64,000 nt of DNA from NCBI GenBank assembly GCA_964430875.1, contig CAYSHP010000002.1, positions 42,151-106,150 on the forward strand, written 5' to 3'. Below the pieces are notes generated by a model, which saw only the letters and a program-made list of their open reading frames with translations, made no database searches and was not told the DNA's origin. Both the position numbers and the translations under genes were made by a program. This document shows positions 15,780 through 24,415 of this stretch, in pieces. The stretch is from M55B127 sp035269185 (GTDB taxonomy: Bacteria > Bacillota > Halanaerobiia > Halanaerobiales > M55B127). Numbering within the stretch: the stretch's first letter is position 1; each line of letters opens with the position of its first letter.

Positions 15780-17387
15780 GTGACAAGATATATTTTCGTA
15801 ACAGGAGGAGTTGTTTCTGCCCTGGGCAAGGGTATTACAGCGGCCTCACTCGGTAGACTTTTAAAAAGCCGGGGATTAAATGTGAGTATTCAAAAGTTTG
15901 ATCCGTACATAAATGTGGACCCCGGTACAATGAGTCCCTACCAGCACGGAGAAGTCTTTGTGACCAGAGATGGAGCTGAAACAGACCTTGATTTAGGCCA
16001 TTATGAAAGATTTATAGATGAAGATTTAACCAGTAATAATAATGTTACTACCGGTCAAATTTATGGTTCGGTTATTAAAAAAGAAAGAAGAGGTGATTAC
16101 CTGGGAGCAACCGTTCAGGTGATCCCTCATATCACAGATGAAATCAAGGAAAGAATAACCAGAGTTGGTAAAGAGACAGATGCAGATGTAGTAATTACAG
16201 AGATCGGTGGTACGGTTGGAGATATTGAAAGCCAGCCTTTTATGGAGGCAATCAGACAGTTAAAAGGAGATTTAGGTAAAAATAGAGTATTTTATTTACA
16301 CTGTACCCTGGTTCCTTATGTAAAGACAGCCGGCGAACTAAAAACCAAACCGACTCAACACAGTTTAAAAGAATTAAGGGGTATTGGTATTCAGCCTGAT
16401 TCCTTGATTTGTCGTTCTGACCGTCCCTTAACAAAAGAAGTTAAAGATAAAATTTCTCTTTTTGGTGATATTGAAAAAGGAGCTGTAATTCAGGTAGTAG
16501 ATGCAGAACATATATATGAAGTTCCTTTAATGCTGGAAAGAGAAGGTTTAGCTGAGATTGTAATAAAAAAACTTGAAATTGAAGAGAAGGTACAAAAACC
16601 TGATTTAGATGAATGGAAAAATATGGTCAAAGCAATGAAAAAGTTAAGTAAAAAAATTACAATAGCTATTGTTGGCAAATATGTTGAACTTCCCGATGCC
16701 TATATCAGTATCAGTGAAGCCTTAAGCCATGCAGGAGTGGTTAATGATAGTGAAGTTGAAATTAAGTATGTTTATTCGGAAGATTTAGAAGAACAAGAAG
16801 ATCTAGCCCAATACTTTAAAAATGTACAAGGAATCCTGGTACCCGGTGGTTTCGGACAGCGCGGTATAGAAGGTAAGATTAATGCAATAACTTATGCCCG
16901 TGAAAATAAAATACCATACTTTGGGATCTGTTTAGGCATGCAGTGTGCAGTTATTGAATATGCCCGTAATATATTGGACCTAAAGGGTGCTAACAGCTCT
17001 GAATTTAATCCTGATACATCTTATCCCGTTATTGATTTAATGCCGGAGCAAAAAGATATAGAAGATATGGGTGGTACAATGCGCTTGGGTATTTATCCCT
17101 GTCGCTTGACACCCGATACCGATAGTAAAGACTTATATAATGAAGAAATCATATATGAAAGGCACCGCCACCGTTATGAGTTAAATAATCAGTATCGAAA
17201 TGAATTAAAAAACAGTGGAATGCAAATGGCAGGTATCTCACCTGATGAAAAATTAGTTGAAATTGTGGAAGTTAAGGATCACCCCTGGTTTGTGGGAACC
17301 CAGTTTCATCCTGAATTTAAATCAAGACCAAATAGGCCGCATCCTCTCTTTAAAGGATTTGTAAAAGCGGCTTTAGATTATAAATAA
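15780..17387 (+). CDS. pyrG: CTP synthase
   Basis: Makes CTP from UTP, ATP and glutamine. The N-terminal synthetase domain starts RYIFVTGGVVSALGKG. The C-terminal class I glutamine amidotransferase domain carries nucleophile C384 in YFGICLGMQ and the His/Glu pair in QFHPEFKSRP. It is 535 aa from the GTG at 15780, which is nine bases from AAAGGAG; the in-frame TTG at 15771 directly touches that ribosome site and is less likely. It follows argS by 28 bp, probably in the same transcript. Confidence 0.96.
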   Translation: MTRYIFVTGGVVSALGKGITAASLGRLLKSRGLNVSIQKFDPYINVDPGTMSPYQHGEVFVTRDGAETDLDLGHYERFIDEDLTSNNNVTTGQIYGSVIKKERRGDYLGATVQVIPHITDEIKERITRVGKETDADVVITEIGGTVGDIESQPFMEAIRQLKGDLGKNRVFYLHCTLVPYVKTAGELKTKPTQHSLKELRGIGIQPDSLICRSDRPLTKEVKDKISLFGDIEKGAVIQVVDAEHIYEVPLMLEREGLAEIVIKKLEIEEKVQKPDLDEWKNMVKAMKKLSKKITIAIVGKYVELPDAYISISEALSHAGVVNDSEVEIKYVYSEDLEEQEDLAQYFKNVQGILVPGGFGQRGIEGKINAITYARENKIPYFGICLGMQCAVIEYARNILDLKGANSSEFNPDTSYPVIDLMPEQKDIEDMGGTMRLGIYPCRLTPDTDSKDLYNEEIIYERHRHRYELNNQYRNELKNSGMQMAGISPDEKLVEIVEVKDHPWFVGTQFHPEFKSRPNRPHPLFKGFVKAALDYK

Positions 17388-17420
17388 GAAAGGCACCGCC
17401 AAATTACAAGGAGGTATACC

Positions 17421-18188
17421 ATGAATAAAAATTATGTGGAGGTCGATTATGCACCTCCCCTGGCCACTGTATTCTTATCAAGGCCTGAAGTACTTAATGC
17501 CTATAATGAGAAAATGTTAGACCAATTTTATGAAACGATTGAAGACTTATTTAATGATGAAGATATTAAAGCCGTTATTCTTACTGGACGCGGCGAAAAA
17601 TCGTTTACTGTGGGAGCTGACTTAAACTTACTAGAAGAATTATCTTATGAAACGGCGGAAGGTATTGCTCAAAAAGGGAAAGCCATTTGTGATTTAATTG
17701 AAGAGACAGAGAAAGTGGTTTTAGCAGCGGTAAATGGACATGCTTTAGGTGGAGGTATGGAACTTACCTTAGCCTGTGATCTACGTATTGCCAGTACGAG
17801 AGCTCGCTTTGGACAGCCGGAAGTAAGTCTTGGCTTAATCCCTGGTTTTTCTGGTACCCAAAGATTACCGAGAATTTTAGGGATCGGTAGAGCCAAAGAA
17901 CTACTGTTTACCGGTAATATTATTGATGCTGAAGAGGCTTTTGAAATAGGCTTGGTAAATAAGTTAGTTACTCCACGCGATCTATTGAGGGAAACTAAAA
18001 GTATGGCAAAACGGATTACAAAACAATCCTCTAGAGCAGTTGGCATGATTAAAAAAGCAATTAATTATGGTTATTCACATGGCTGTGATAAAGGTAAAGA
18101 ATTTGAAACTAAATCCTTTAAAGAATGTTTTAAAGACCAAGAACATACTGAGAGAATTAATAAGATGAAGGAGAAACTTAAAAATTAG
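17421..18188 (+). CDS. Enoyl-CoA hydratase / crotonase family protein
   Basis: Soluble crotonase-fold enzyme, 255 aa. The oxyanion-hole and first catalytic Glu region reads HALGGGMELTLACDLRIAS, and the second catalytic Glu lies in FGQPEVSLGLIPGFSGTQRL. Both Glu are kept, which fits a true hydratase (for example 3-hydroxybutyryl-CoA dehydratase). No beta-oxidation partners are nearby, so the substrate cannot be fixed. AAGGAGG precedes the ATG. Confidence 0.87.
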   Translation: MNKNYVEVDYAPPLATVFLSRPEVLNAYNEKMLDQFYETIEDLFNDEDIKAVILTGRGEKSFTVGADLNLLEELSYETAEGIAQKGKAICDLIEETEKVVLAAVNGHALGGGMELTLACDLRIASTRARFGQPEVSLGLIPGFSGTQRLPRILGIGRAKELLFTGNIIDAEEAFEIGLVNKLVTPRDLLRETKSMAKRITKQSSRAVGMIKKAINYGYSHGCDKGKEFETKSFKECFKDQEHTERINKMKEKLKN

Positions 18189-18197
18189 GTGATTTAA

Positions 18198-18914
18198 ATG
18201 GAAGGTAAAAGGACAATCTTATTTGATTTAGATGGAACATTACTACCAATTGATATGGATAAATTTATTGAAAAGTACTTTCGTTTACTATCAGGTCATT
18301 TTGCAGATTTATATAATCCAGAGTACTTTGTAGATGTTATTAATAAAGCTACTGAAAATATGATCAAAAATGACGGAAAACTGACTAATAAGGAAGCTTT
18401 TGAAAAAAAGTTCTTTGAATTAATTGATTTACAGGGAGTCAGGGAAAAAGAAATCTGGGATCGGTTCTATGATTTTTATGATAATTATTTTCCTACTTTA
18501 AAAAATCATTTTGAACTTGATAAATTAGGGGCTGAAATTGTTAAGGCAGCTACAGATAAAAACTTTAATATTATAATTGCAACTAATCCGCTTTTCCCCC
18601 GCAATGCAATAACAGCCCGCTTGGAGTGGATTGATTTGAATCCAGATGACTTTAACTATATTACTTCTTATGAAGAGATGCATTACTGTAAGCCAAATAT
18701 AAATTATTACCGGGAGATAATGGATAAGACTAATAATAATCCTAAGGACTGTGTAATGGTAGGTAATGACATGCGTGATGATATGGTAGCAAAAAAATTA
18801 GGTATAAAAACATTTTTAATTGAAGATTTTATGGTAAAAAGAGATGAGGTTTCAATTGAACCGGATTGGCAGGGAACTCGTACAGATATTATTAATCATA
18901 TAAAAAATTTATGA
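18198..18914 (+). CDS. HAD-superfamily hydrolase
   Basis: Predicted cytosolic phosphatase, 238 aa. HAD motif I is FDLDGTLL (residues 9-16), motif II is IATNP, and motif IV is GNDMRDDMVAKKLG. A helical cap lies between I and II. It sits 9 bp after the crotonase gene and runs into ridA through overlapping stop and ribosome-site bases. Substrate unknown. Confidence 0.85.
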   Translation: MEGKRTILFDLDGTLLPIDMDKFIEKYFRLLSGHFADLYNPEYFVDVINKATENMIKNDGKLTNKEAFEKKFFELIDLQGVREKEIWDRFYDFYDNYFPTLKNHFELDKLGAEIVKAATDKNFNIIIATNPLFPRNAITARLEWIDLNPDDFNYITSYEEMHYCKPNINYYREIMDKTNNNPKDCVMVGNDMRDDMVAKKLGIKTFLIEDFMVKRDEVSIEPDWQGTRTDIINHIKNL

Positions 18915-18924
18915 GGTGAAAAAA

Positions 18925-19299
18925 ATGAAAAATATTATTAATACCGATAAAGCCCCAGCTGCAATTGGCAGTTACTCACAAGCTGTAAAGGCTGGTAACA
19001 CAGTTTATATTAGTGGTCAAATTCCCTTAAATTTAGAAGGTGAATTAGTAATGACTTCTATTGAAGATCAAACTGAACAGGTTTTAAAGAACTTGCAGGC
19101 TATATTGCAGACAGCCGGCGGTGACTTCGAGAATGTTGTAAAAGCAACTGTATTTACCGATGATATCTCCTATTTTGGCGAAATTAATGAGGTTTATGGT
19201 AAGTACTTTGATGAAGAACCACCAGCTCGTGCTTTTGTAGAAGTAGCAGCTTTACCAAAAGGTGTCAATGTAGAAATTGAGGCAATTGCTGTAATATAA
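18925..19299 (+). CDS. ridA: RidA-family enamine/imine deaminase
   Basis: Small trimeric protein (124 aa) that hydrolyses reactive enamines such as 2-aminoacrylate. The family motifs are visible: APAAIGSYSQAVK at the N terminus and PPARAFVEVAALPKGVNVEIEAIA at the C terminus, with the key Arg in PPARAF. Start ATG 18925 lies seven bases after GAGGTG, which overlaps the previous stop. Removal of 2-aminoacrylate would complement the cysteine lyase at 2884, an inferred link. Confidence 0.93.
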   Translation: MKNIINTDKAPAAIGSYSQAVKAGNTVYISGQIPLNLEGELVMTSIEDQTEQVLKNLQAILQTAGGDFENVVKATVFTDDISYFGEINEVYGKYFDEEPPARAFVEVAALPKGVNVEIEAIAVI

Positions 19300-19399
19300 G
19301 TGAAAAATAATAAGCTTTCCCCCTCATATACCAGTATTTTTAAGATGTAATGGAGGATTTTTAATTTGATTAGAGAATTAATAACCTGAGGGGGTGAGC

Positions 19400-19418
19400 C
19401 CTGTTATAATTTAACAGG
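19400..19418 (+). repeat. Short inverted repeat before the zinc-ribbon gene
   Basis: CCTGTTA/TAACAGG arms (19400-19406, 19412-19418) with a 5-nt TAATT loop end seven bases before the ATG. The right arm includes the only AGG available as a ribosome site, so the hairpin could lower translation. Confidence 0.35.
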
Positions 19419-19425
19419 CATTCTT

Positions 19426-20082
19426 ATGTTAATCGATAAAACGATTGAGATCGCTTTACGCTGTCACCACTGCGGCCGTCTAGAAAAAACAAAATTAAAT
19501 ATTTTTCAGGTTCGTGATGATCATTTACTTGACCTAAAATGCTCTTGTGGTTCTACTAAAGCAAGAGTAAAGGCAAAAAGCGATAAATATATTCGGTTTG
19601 AATATAATTGCTTTTTATGTGATGATTACCATCGCAGGGTCATTAAAAAAAGTGAGTTCTGGTCAACAGGGTCTTTAAAAAACCTTAAATGTTTAAATAC
19701 CGGCCTAGAAATAGGTTATTACGGTGGGACAGACCTTATTGATGAGGAACTTAATAAACAAAAAAAGGAATTAAAGATACTTGCAGATGAACTAGGTTTA
19801 AATGATTATCAGGAACCCGAACTATTATTAGAAGTTTTCAATATTGTACACGATCGGGCTTCACTCTCTAAACTATACTGTGAATGCGGTAGTGATGATA
19901 TTGATGTTAAACTCTATTCAAGTAAGGTAGAGTTAACGTGTAGAGAATGTGGAAGTGTTCTCAATATTTCAGCTGAAACTGAAGAACAGCTTAATGAGAT
20001 TAAAAATAAAGGAGATATAGTAATTAAAAGTATAAGTGGGCCTGAAAAAAATTGGTCTGACAACAAATACAAGGGGGAATAA
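19426..20082 (+). CDS. Uncharacterised multi-zinc-ribbon protein
   Basis: 218-aa protein not assigned to a known family. Three to four Cys clusters suggest zinc ribbons: CHHC with CSC (residues about 13-41), CFLC (about 65-68), and CEC with CREC (about 151-173). A helical linker rich in Lys/Glu lies at about 104-140. It starts at an ATG with a weak ribosome site (AGG within a small hairpin) and ends 6 bp before fba, so it is translated just ahead of aldolase. A nucleic-acid or protein-binding role is likely from the ribbons, but nothing more can be said. Confidence 0.7.
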   Translation: MLIDKTIEIALRCHHCGRLEKTKLNIFQVRDDHLLDLKCSCGSTKARVKAKSDKYIRFEYNCFLCDDYHRRVIKKSEFWSTGSLKNLKCLNTGLEIGYYGGTDLIDEELNKQKKELKILADELGLNDYQEPELLLEVFNIVHDRASLSKLYCECGSDDIDVKLYSSKVELTCRECGSVLNISAETEEQLNEIKNKGDIVIKSISGPEKNWSDNKYKGE

Positions 20083-20088
20083 TAAAAT

Positions 20089-20943
20089 ATGGGTTTAGTA
20101 CCAATGCATGAAATTTTAAACAAAGCAAACGAAGAGTATTATGCTGTGGGCGGATTTAATATTAATAATATGGAATTTTTACAAGGTATCATTTGGGCAG
20201 CAGAGGAAACAAATTCACCATTAATCTTACAGGCAAGTGAAGGTGCTATCCGATACATAGGTATGGATTATGTGATTAATATGGTCAAAGCAGCTGTTAA
20301 AGATACTCATATTCCAGTAGCACTACATTTAGACCACGGCAGTAGTTATGAAGTAATTATGAAATGTATTAGAGAAGGATTTAGTTCTGTTATGTTTGAT
20401 GGTTCTAAATATTCTTTTGAAGAAAATATTAGGCTAACCCAGGAAGTAGTAAAAGCTGCTCATAGTGTAGGAGTAACTGTGGAGGCTGAACTGGGTAAAA
20501 TTGGTGGTTCAGAAGATGATGTTAAAGTAGATGAAAAAGATGCAATGTTTACCAAACCAGATGAGGCAGAAGAATTTGTAGAAAAAACAGAAGTAGATGC
20601 CTTAGCAATTGCAATTGGTACAGCTCATGGTGTATATAAGGGGAAACCTGAACTCGATTTTGATAGATTAGAAGAGATTAAGTCCATTCTAAATATGCCT
20701 CTTGTACTACATGGAGCTTCTGGAGTACCTGAAGAAGATATACGCAAAGCTGTAAAATTAGGTATCAATAAAGTAAATGTAAATACTGCTTTTCAGCAGG
20801 CATTTACTGCTAAAATAAGAGAATTATTTGAAAATGACCCCGAATTATATGATCCAAGAAAGTATTGTGGACCAGGGCGAGATGCTATCTCGGAAGCTGT
20901 CAAAGAAAAAATTGAGATGCTTGGCAGTAAAAATAAAGCTTAA
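20089..20943 (+). CDS. fba: Class II fructose-bisphosphate aldolase
   Basis: Zn2+-dependent glycolytic/gluconeogenic aldolase, 284 aa. Metal and active-site motifs in order: ALHLDHGSSYE (zinc His and catalytic Asp), VEAELGKIGG, IGTAHGVYKG (zinc His), LHGASGVP (zinc His) and VNVNT (phosphate binding). The tagatose-bisphosphate aldolase subfamily cannot be excluded. Its position upstream of rho resembles the Bacillus fbaA region. A hairpin follows. Confidence 0.94.
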   Translation: MGLVPMHEILNKANEEYYAVGGFNINNMEFLQGIIWAAEETNSPLILQASEGAIRYIGMDYVINMVKAAVKDTHIPVALHLDHGSSYEVIMKCIREGFSSVMFDGSKYSFEENIRLTQEVVKAAHSVGVTVEAELGKIGGSEDDVKVDEKDAMFTKPDEAEEFVEKTEVDALAIAIGTAHGVYKGKPELDFDRLEEIKSILNMPLVLHGASGVPEEDIRKAVKLGINKVNVNTAFQQAFTAKIRELFENDPELYDPRKYCGPGRDAISEAVKEKIEMLGSKNKA

Positions 20944-20956
20944 GTGAAAATTATTA

Positions 20957-20985
20957 GGGGTATCCAGCTGGATACCCCCTTAATC
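20957..20985 (+). terminator. Hairpin after fba
   Basis: Perfect 9-bp stem GGGGTATCC/GGATACCCC with loop AGCT; the trailing sequence CCTTAATCCTT is only modestly T-rich. Confidence 0.6.
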
Positions 20986-21044
20986 CTTCCTAAATCCCAC
21001 CATTTTTAATATTCCCTTAGATATTTTACTGAAAGGAGTAATAT

Positions 21045-22058
21045 ATGCTAAATATTTGGTTAGAATTTATAATTATGGCTGCCCTGATTATTGTATCAGG
21101 TACCTATCTTTCTAGATATGGTGATGTCATATCAGAAAAAACCGGTTTAAGTCAGGCAGTTATTGGTGTAGTATTAGTAGCAATGGCTACCTCATTACCT
21201 GAGTTAGTGACAAGTTCTACTTCTGCAATTATTGATGCTCCAAATATTGCCGTTGGTAATGCCTTTGGTAGTAACACTTTTAACTTATTGATCCTTGGTA
21301 TTATAGATGTAATGCATGAAAATAAATTACCGCTTTCTTTTAGCCTGAATTACTCCCATGTAATGACTGGTACCTGGGGAATATTGTTATCAGCTGTTGT
21401 TGTTATTTCGATAATTATAGCAAACTTTACTGAATATAGTTTTGGGATTTTTGGTATTGGGTTAGATGCGATCGTTTTAATTGCCACCTATTTTGTTGCG
21501 ATGTTTTTAATTATTAGATTTGAGAACAAAAATCCTTTAGATGATAATGTGAGAGAAGAAGTTCCTTATTTAGACACTACTTTAAAAAAAGCAATTATTG
21601 GTTTTGCAATTTGTGCTGCAATAATAGTCTATGCTGGTGTTAGATTGGCGATAACCGGTGATAAGATAGCTACTTTAACCGGTATTGATCAGACCTTTAT
21701 CGGAAGTATTTTAGTAGCAGCAGCAACTTCACTACCGGAATTAGTAACAGCGATTTCTGCTGTCAAGATTAAAGCTTTTGATATGGCTGCCGGTAATGTT
21801 TTAGGTAGTAATATATTTAATATGAGTATTATATTTTTTGCTGACTTATTTTATAGGGACGGTTACATTCTTTCCTCAGTCCGTATGTTACATTTGATAA
21901 CTGCTTCAATTGGTATTATCATGGCAGCTATCTTTTTAGTAGGACTGTTTTACAAATCTAAAAGAACTTTTCTGGGCATGGGTTGGGACTCAATTGCAGT
22001 GTTCGCAGTATATTTACTAGGCTTTTATCTTTTATTTCAACTTGGCATTTCGATATAA
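21045..22058 (+). CDS. CaCA-family Na+/Ca2+ exchanger-like protein (YrbG type)
   Basis: Inner-membrane cation antiporter, 337 aa and about ten helices. The two internal alpha repeats are plain: MATSLPELVTS with GNAFGSNTFNL in the first half, and AATSLPELVTA with GNVLGSNIFNM in the second. The acidic residues in both ATSLPEL motifs are intact, so it should transport. Na+/Ca2+ exchange fits a saline-adapted cell but the exchanged ion cannot be read from sequence. AAAGGAG precedes the ATG. Confidence 0.88.
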   Translation: MLNIWLEFIIMAALIIVSGTYLSRYGDVISEKTGLSQAVIGVVLVAMATSLPELVTSSTSAIIDAPNIAVGNAFGSNTFNLLILGIIDVMHENKLPLSFSLNYSHVMTGTWGILLSAVVVISIIIANFTEYSFGIFGIGLDAIVLIATYFVAMFLIIRFENKNPLDDNVREEVPYLDTTLKKAIIGFAICAAIIVYAGVRLAITGDKIATLTGIDQTFIGSILVAAATSLPELVTAISAVKIKAFDMAAGNVLGSNIFNMSIIFFADLFYRDGYILSSVRMLHLITASIGIIMAAIFLVGLFYKSKRTFLGMGWDSIAVFAVYLLGFYLLFQLGISI

Positions 22059-22088
22059 CTTCAAAAAAGAAAAAGAGGTGTAATACAT

Positions 22089-23351
22089 TTGTTAAATATT
22101 AGTGATTTAGAAAAAAAGACAATTACAGAACTACATGATCTGGCTAAAGACCTAGATATTTCGGGTTATACTACAATGCGTAAAAAAGACCTCATTTTTG
22201 CTATTTTAAAGAATGAAACAGAAGAAGGCGGCAATATCTTTGCAGAAGGTGTCTTAGAGATTATTCCAAATGAAGGATATGGGTTTTTAAGACCTTCTAA
22301 ATATGTACCTTCCAGTGATGATATCTATATTTCCGCTTCTCAGATTAGAAGATTTGATTTGAGGTCTGGCGATGTTGTCTCAGGTCAGGTACGTGAACCA
22401 AAAGAAAATGAAAAGTATTTTGCTTTACTTAGAATAGAAGCAGTTAATTTTCAGGATCCCGAAAAAGCAACTGAAAGAGCTTACTTTGAAGATTTAACCC
22501 CTTTATATCCAAATGAAAGATTGAGGTTAGAATATAACCAACAGGATGTATCTACGAGATTAATGGACTTAATTGCTCCTATCGGTAAGGGCCAGCGTGG
22601 TCTGATAGTTTCACCACCCAAAGCAGGTAAAACTATTTTACTTAAAAAGATAGCCAATAGTATAAGACATAACTATCCGAATGTTAAGTTAATGATTCTT
22701 TTAATCGATGAAAGGCCGGAAGAAGTAACCGATATGTCAAGATCAGTTGACGCAGAAGTAATTAGCTCTACTTTTGATGAATCTCCTGAACAACATATTC
22801 AGGTAGCTAAACTTGTTTTAAAGAAAGCAAAAAGGCTAGTTGAACATAAATATGATGTAGTCATATTATTAGATAGTATTACAAGGTTAGCCCGGGCTTC
22901 TAATATCACGGTACCACCAAGTGGACGTACCCTCTCAGGTGGACTTGATCCTTCTGCTATGTATTTTCCCAAAAGCTTTTTTGGAGCCGGTAGGAATATA
23001 GAAGAAGGGGGCAGTTTAAGTATTCTTTCTACTGCATTGGTTGATACAGGCAGTCGGATGGATGATGTAATCTATGAAGAATTTAAAGGTACAGGTAATA
23101 TGGAGCTGCATCTAAGCAGAGAACTAGCAGAAAGAAGAATCTTCCCTGCTATTGATATTCAAAAATCTGGTACCAGAAAAGAAGAATTAATCTTAGATGA
23201 TGAGGAACTAGAAGTAATGTGGGGACTTAGAAAACAGATCGCCCAATCAAGGCCTTATGACATTATGGATACCTTTATTAAGCAGATTAAGAATACTAAA
23301 GATAATAAAGAACTGCTGTCAGCTTTACAGCAAATTACAAAAAATAACTAA
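22089..23351 (+). CDS. rho: Transcription termination factor Rho
   Basis: Hexameric RNA helicase, 420 aa. The N-terminal Rho-N helix-extended domain (residues 1-45) is followed by an RNA-binding cold-shock domain (GVLEIIPNEGYGFLR), then the ATPase with P-loop SPPKAGKT, Walker B VVILLDSITRLARA and the Q-loop region. Start is TTG, eight bases after GAGGTG. There is no large insertion between Rho-N and the CSD as seen in actinobacteria. Followed by rpmE as in Bacillus. Confidence 0.96.
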   Translation: MLNISDLEKKTITELHDLAKDLDISGYTTMRKKDLIFAILKNETEEGGNIFAEGVLEIIPNEGYGFLRPSKYVPSSDDIYISASQIRRFDLRSGDVVSGQVREPKENEKYFALLRIEAVNFQDPEKATERAYFEDLTPLYPNERLRLEYNQQDVSTRLMDLIAPIGKGQRGLIVSPPKAGKTILLKKIANSIRHNYPNVKLMILLIDERPEEVTDMSRSVDAEVISSTFDESPEQHIQVAKLVLKKAKRLVEHKYDVVILLDSITRLARASNITVPPSGRTLSGGLDPSAMYFPKSFFGAGRNIEEGGSLSILSTALVDTGSRMDDVIYEEFKGTGNMELHLSRELAERRIFPAIDIQKSGTRKEELILDDEELEVMWGLRKQIAQSRPYDIMDTFIKQIKNTKDNKELLSALQQITKNN

Positions 23352-23358
23352 AAATTTC

Positions 23359-23387
23359 TTGATATCACAGCTGCTTTCAGGTATAAT
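23359..23387 (+). promoter_or_regulatory. Predicted rpmE promoter P1
   Basis: TTGATA (23359-23364), 17-bp spacer, TATAAT (23382-23387), just after the rho stop. Confidence 0.75.
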
Positions 23388-23408
23388 GGCAGGTGGCTGG
23401 ATTGATGG

Positions 23409-23437
23409 TTGCATAGTAAAATTTACTATGTTATAAT
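23409..23437 (+). promoter_or_regulatory. Predicted rpmE promoter P2, overlapped by an operator
   Basis: TTGCAT (23409-23414), 17-bp spacer, TATAAT (23432-23437). Nearly the whole spacer is filled by the palindrome at 23412-23430. Confidence 0.6.
23412..23430. promoter_or_regulatory. 19-bp palindromic operator candidate in the rpmE promoter
   Basis: CATAGTAAA-A-TTTACTATG has perfect 9-bp arms around one central base and ends one base before the P2 -10 box. The one-base centre makes an RNA hairpin unlikely and favours binding by a dimeric repressor. The regulator is unknown. Confidence 0.6.
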
Positions 23438-23514
23438 AATTCTAGCTGTAAAGAAGTGACTAAAATTACACATAGATAATAATGATAATGACTGTTTAGA
23501 AAGAGGTGAAATAT

Positions 23515-23736
23515 ATGCAGAAAGAGCTACATCCAGAATTTACAGAGACTACAATTACCTGTGCTTGTGGTGAAGAATATAAAACAAAATCCACTAGAGA
23601 TAATATGCGTGTTGAGGTATGTTCAAGCTGCCATCCTTTCTATACCGGTAAGAAACGTAGAGCCGCTAAAGGTGGTAGAGTTGAAAGATTTAATAAAAAG
23701 TATGGTTTTTCTGAAGAAGAAACAGAAGAAGAATAG
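23515..23736 (+). CDS. rpmE: Ribosomal protein L31 (zinc-binding form)
   Basis: 50S subunit protein, 73 aa. It is the C+ form with zinc-ligand Cys in CACG and CSSC, followed by HPFYTGKKR. The C terminus has an acidic extension (SEEETEEE). Start ATG 23515 lies after AGAGGTG; the GTG inside that ribosome site (23506) is in frame but unlikely. It has its own promoters and a terminator, so L31 can be controlled separately from rho. Confidence 0.95.
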   Translation: MQKELHPEFTETTITCACGEEYKTKSTRDNMRVEVCSSCHPFYTGKKRRAAKGGRVERFNKKYGFSEEETEEE

Positions 23737-23755
23737 TTATTTAATTAACAATTAT

Positions 23756-23780
23756 GCAGGGCCCAAGCTCTGCTTTTTTC
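23756..23780 (+). terminator. Intrinsic terminator after rpmE
   Basis: Stem GCAGGGC/GCTCTGC (one G-T pair), loop CCAA, then T6. Confidence 0.88.
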
Positions 23781-23822
23781 TTATTTAATAAAAAATAAGT
23801 AATTAGAGGGGAGCATAGTTGG

Positions 23823-24404
23823 ATGTATAAGATTAACAATAGTGGCTGGATTGAAGTAATTACAGGACCTATGTATTCTGGTAAAAGTGAAGAACTGATC
23901 AGGAGGATTCGCAGGGTAAAGATTGCAAAGAAGAAGGTTAAAGTTTTTAAACCTTTAATTGATGATAGATATAGTGAAGGTAATGTTGTTTCACATAGTG
24001 GAGATAGAATTGAAGCAATTCCAGTTGATCATCCTGAAGAATTATATGAAAGACTTGAAGATGACATAGAAGTAATTGCAATAGATGAAGCCCAATTTTT
24101 TTCCGAAGAAATTGTAGATATTTGCGAAAACCTTGCTGATAAAGGCAAGAGAGTGATTGTAGCAGGACTAGACCGTGACTTTAGAAATGAGCCCTTTGTT
24201 CCGATGCCCGAAATACTATCAAGAGCAGAGTATATTGAAAAACTACATGCAATTTGTTTGCAATGTGGTGACCCTGCTACCAGAACCCAGAGATTAATAG
24301 ATGGAGAACCTGCTTCCTACAATGACCCTATAATTTTGGTAGGAGCAACTGAAAACTATGAAGCACGCTGCCGGAGCTGTCATGAAGTCAAAGACAAACC
24401 TTAA
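23823..24404 (+). CDS. tdk: Thymidine kinase
   Basis: Salvage kinase making dTMP, 193 aa. The P-loop is ITGPMYSGKSEEL, the Walker B-like motif AIDEAQFF, and the lasso-loop zinc Cys residues occur as CLQCGDPATRTQR and CRSC. Its place after rpmE and before yqhQ/prfA matches the Bacillus order. GAGGGGAG lies nine bases upstream of the ATG. Confidence 0.96.
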   Translation: MYKINNSGWIEVITGPMYSGKSEELIRRIRRVKIAKKKVKVFKPLIDDRYSEGNVVSHSGDRIEAIPVDHPEELYERLEDDIEVIAIDEAQFFSEEIVDICENLADKGKRVIVAGLDRDFRNEPFVPMPEILSRAEYIEKLHAICLQCGDPATRTQRLIDGEPASYNDPIILVGATENYEARCRSCHEVKDKP

Positions 24405-24415
24405 AGGAGATACCT

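Noticed and set aside
19352..19389. Very short ORF (TTG start, seven codons) after a GGAGG upstream of the zinc-ribbon gene
   Set aside because: Seven codons with no attenuator-like structure or codon pattern; insufficient support for a leader peptide.
19391..19416. TATAAT at 19405 as a promoter for the zinc-ribbon gene
   Set aside because: No -35 box at 16-19 bp spacing, and a start site would fall too close to the ATG; the sequence is better explained as the loop of the inverted repeat.
23480..23499. GATAATAATGATAATGAC before rpmE as a Fur box
   Set aside because: The hexamers are direct repeats and lack the inverted third unit of a Fur/Zur box; more likely chance in AT-rich DNA.
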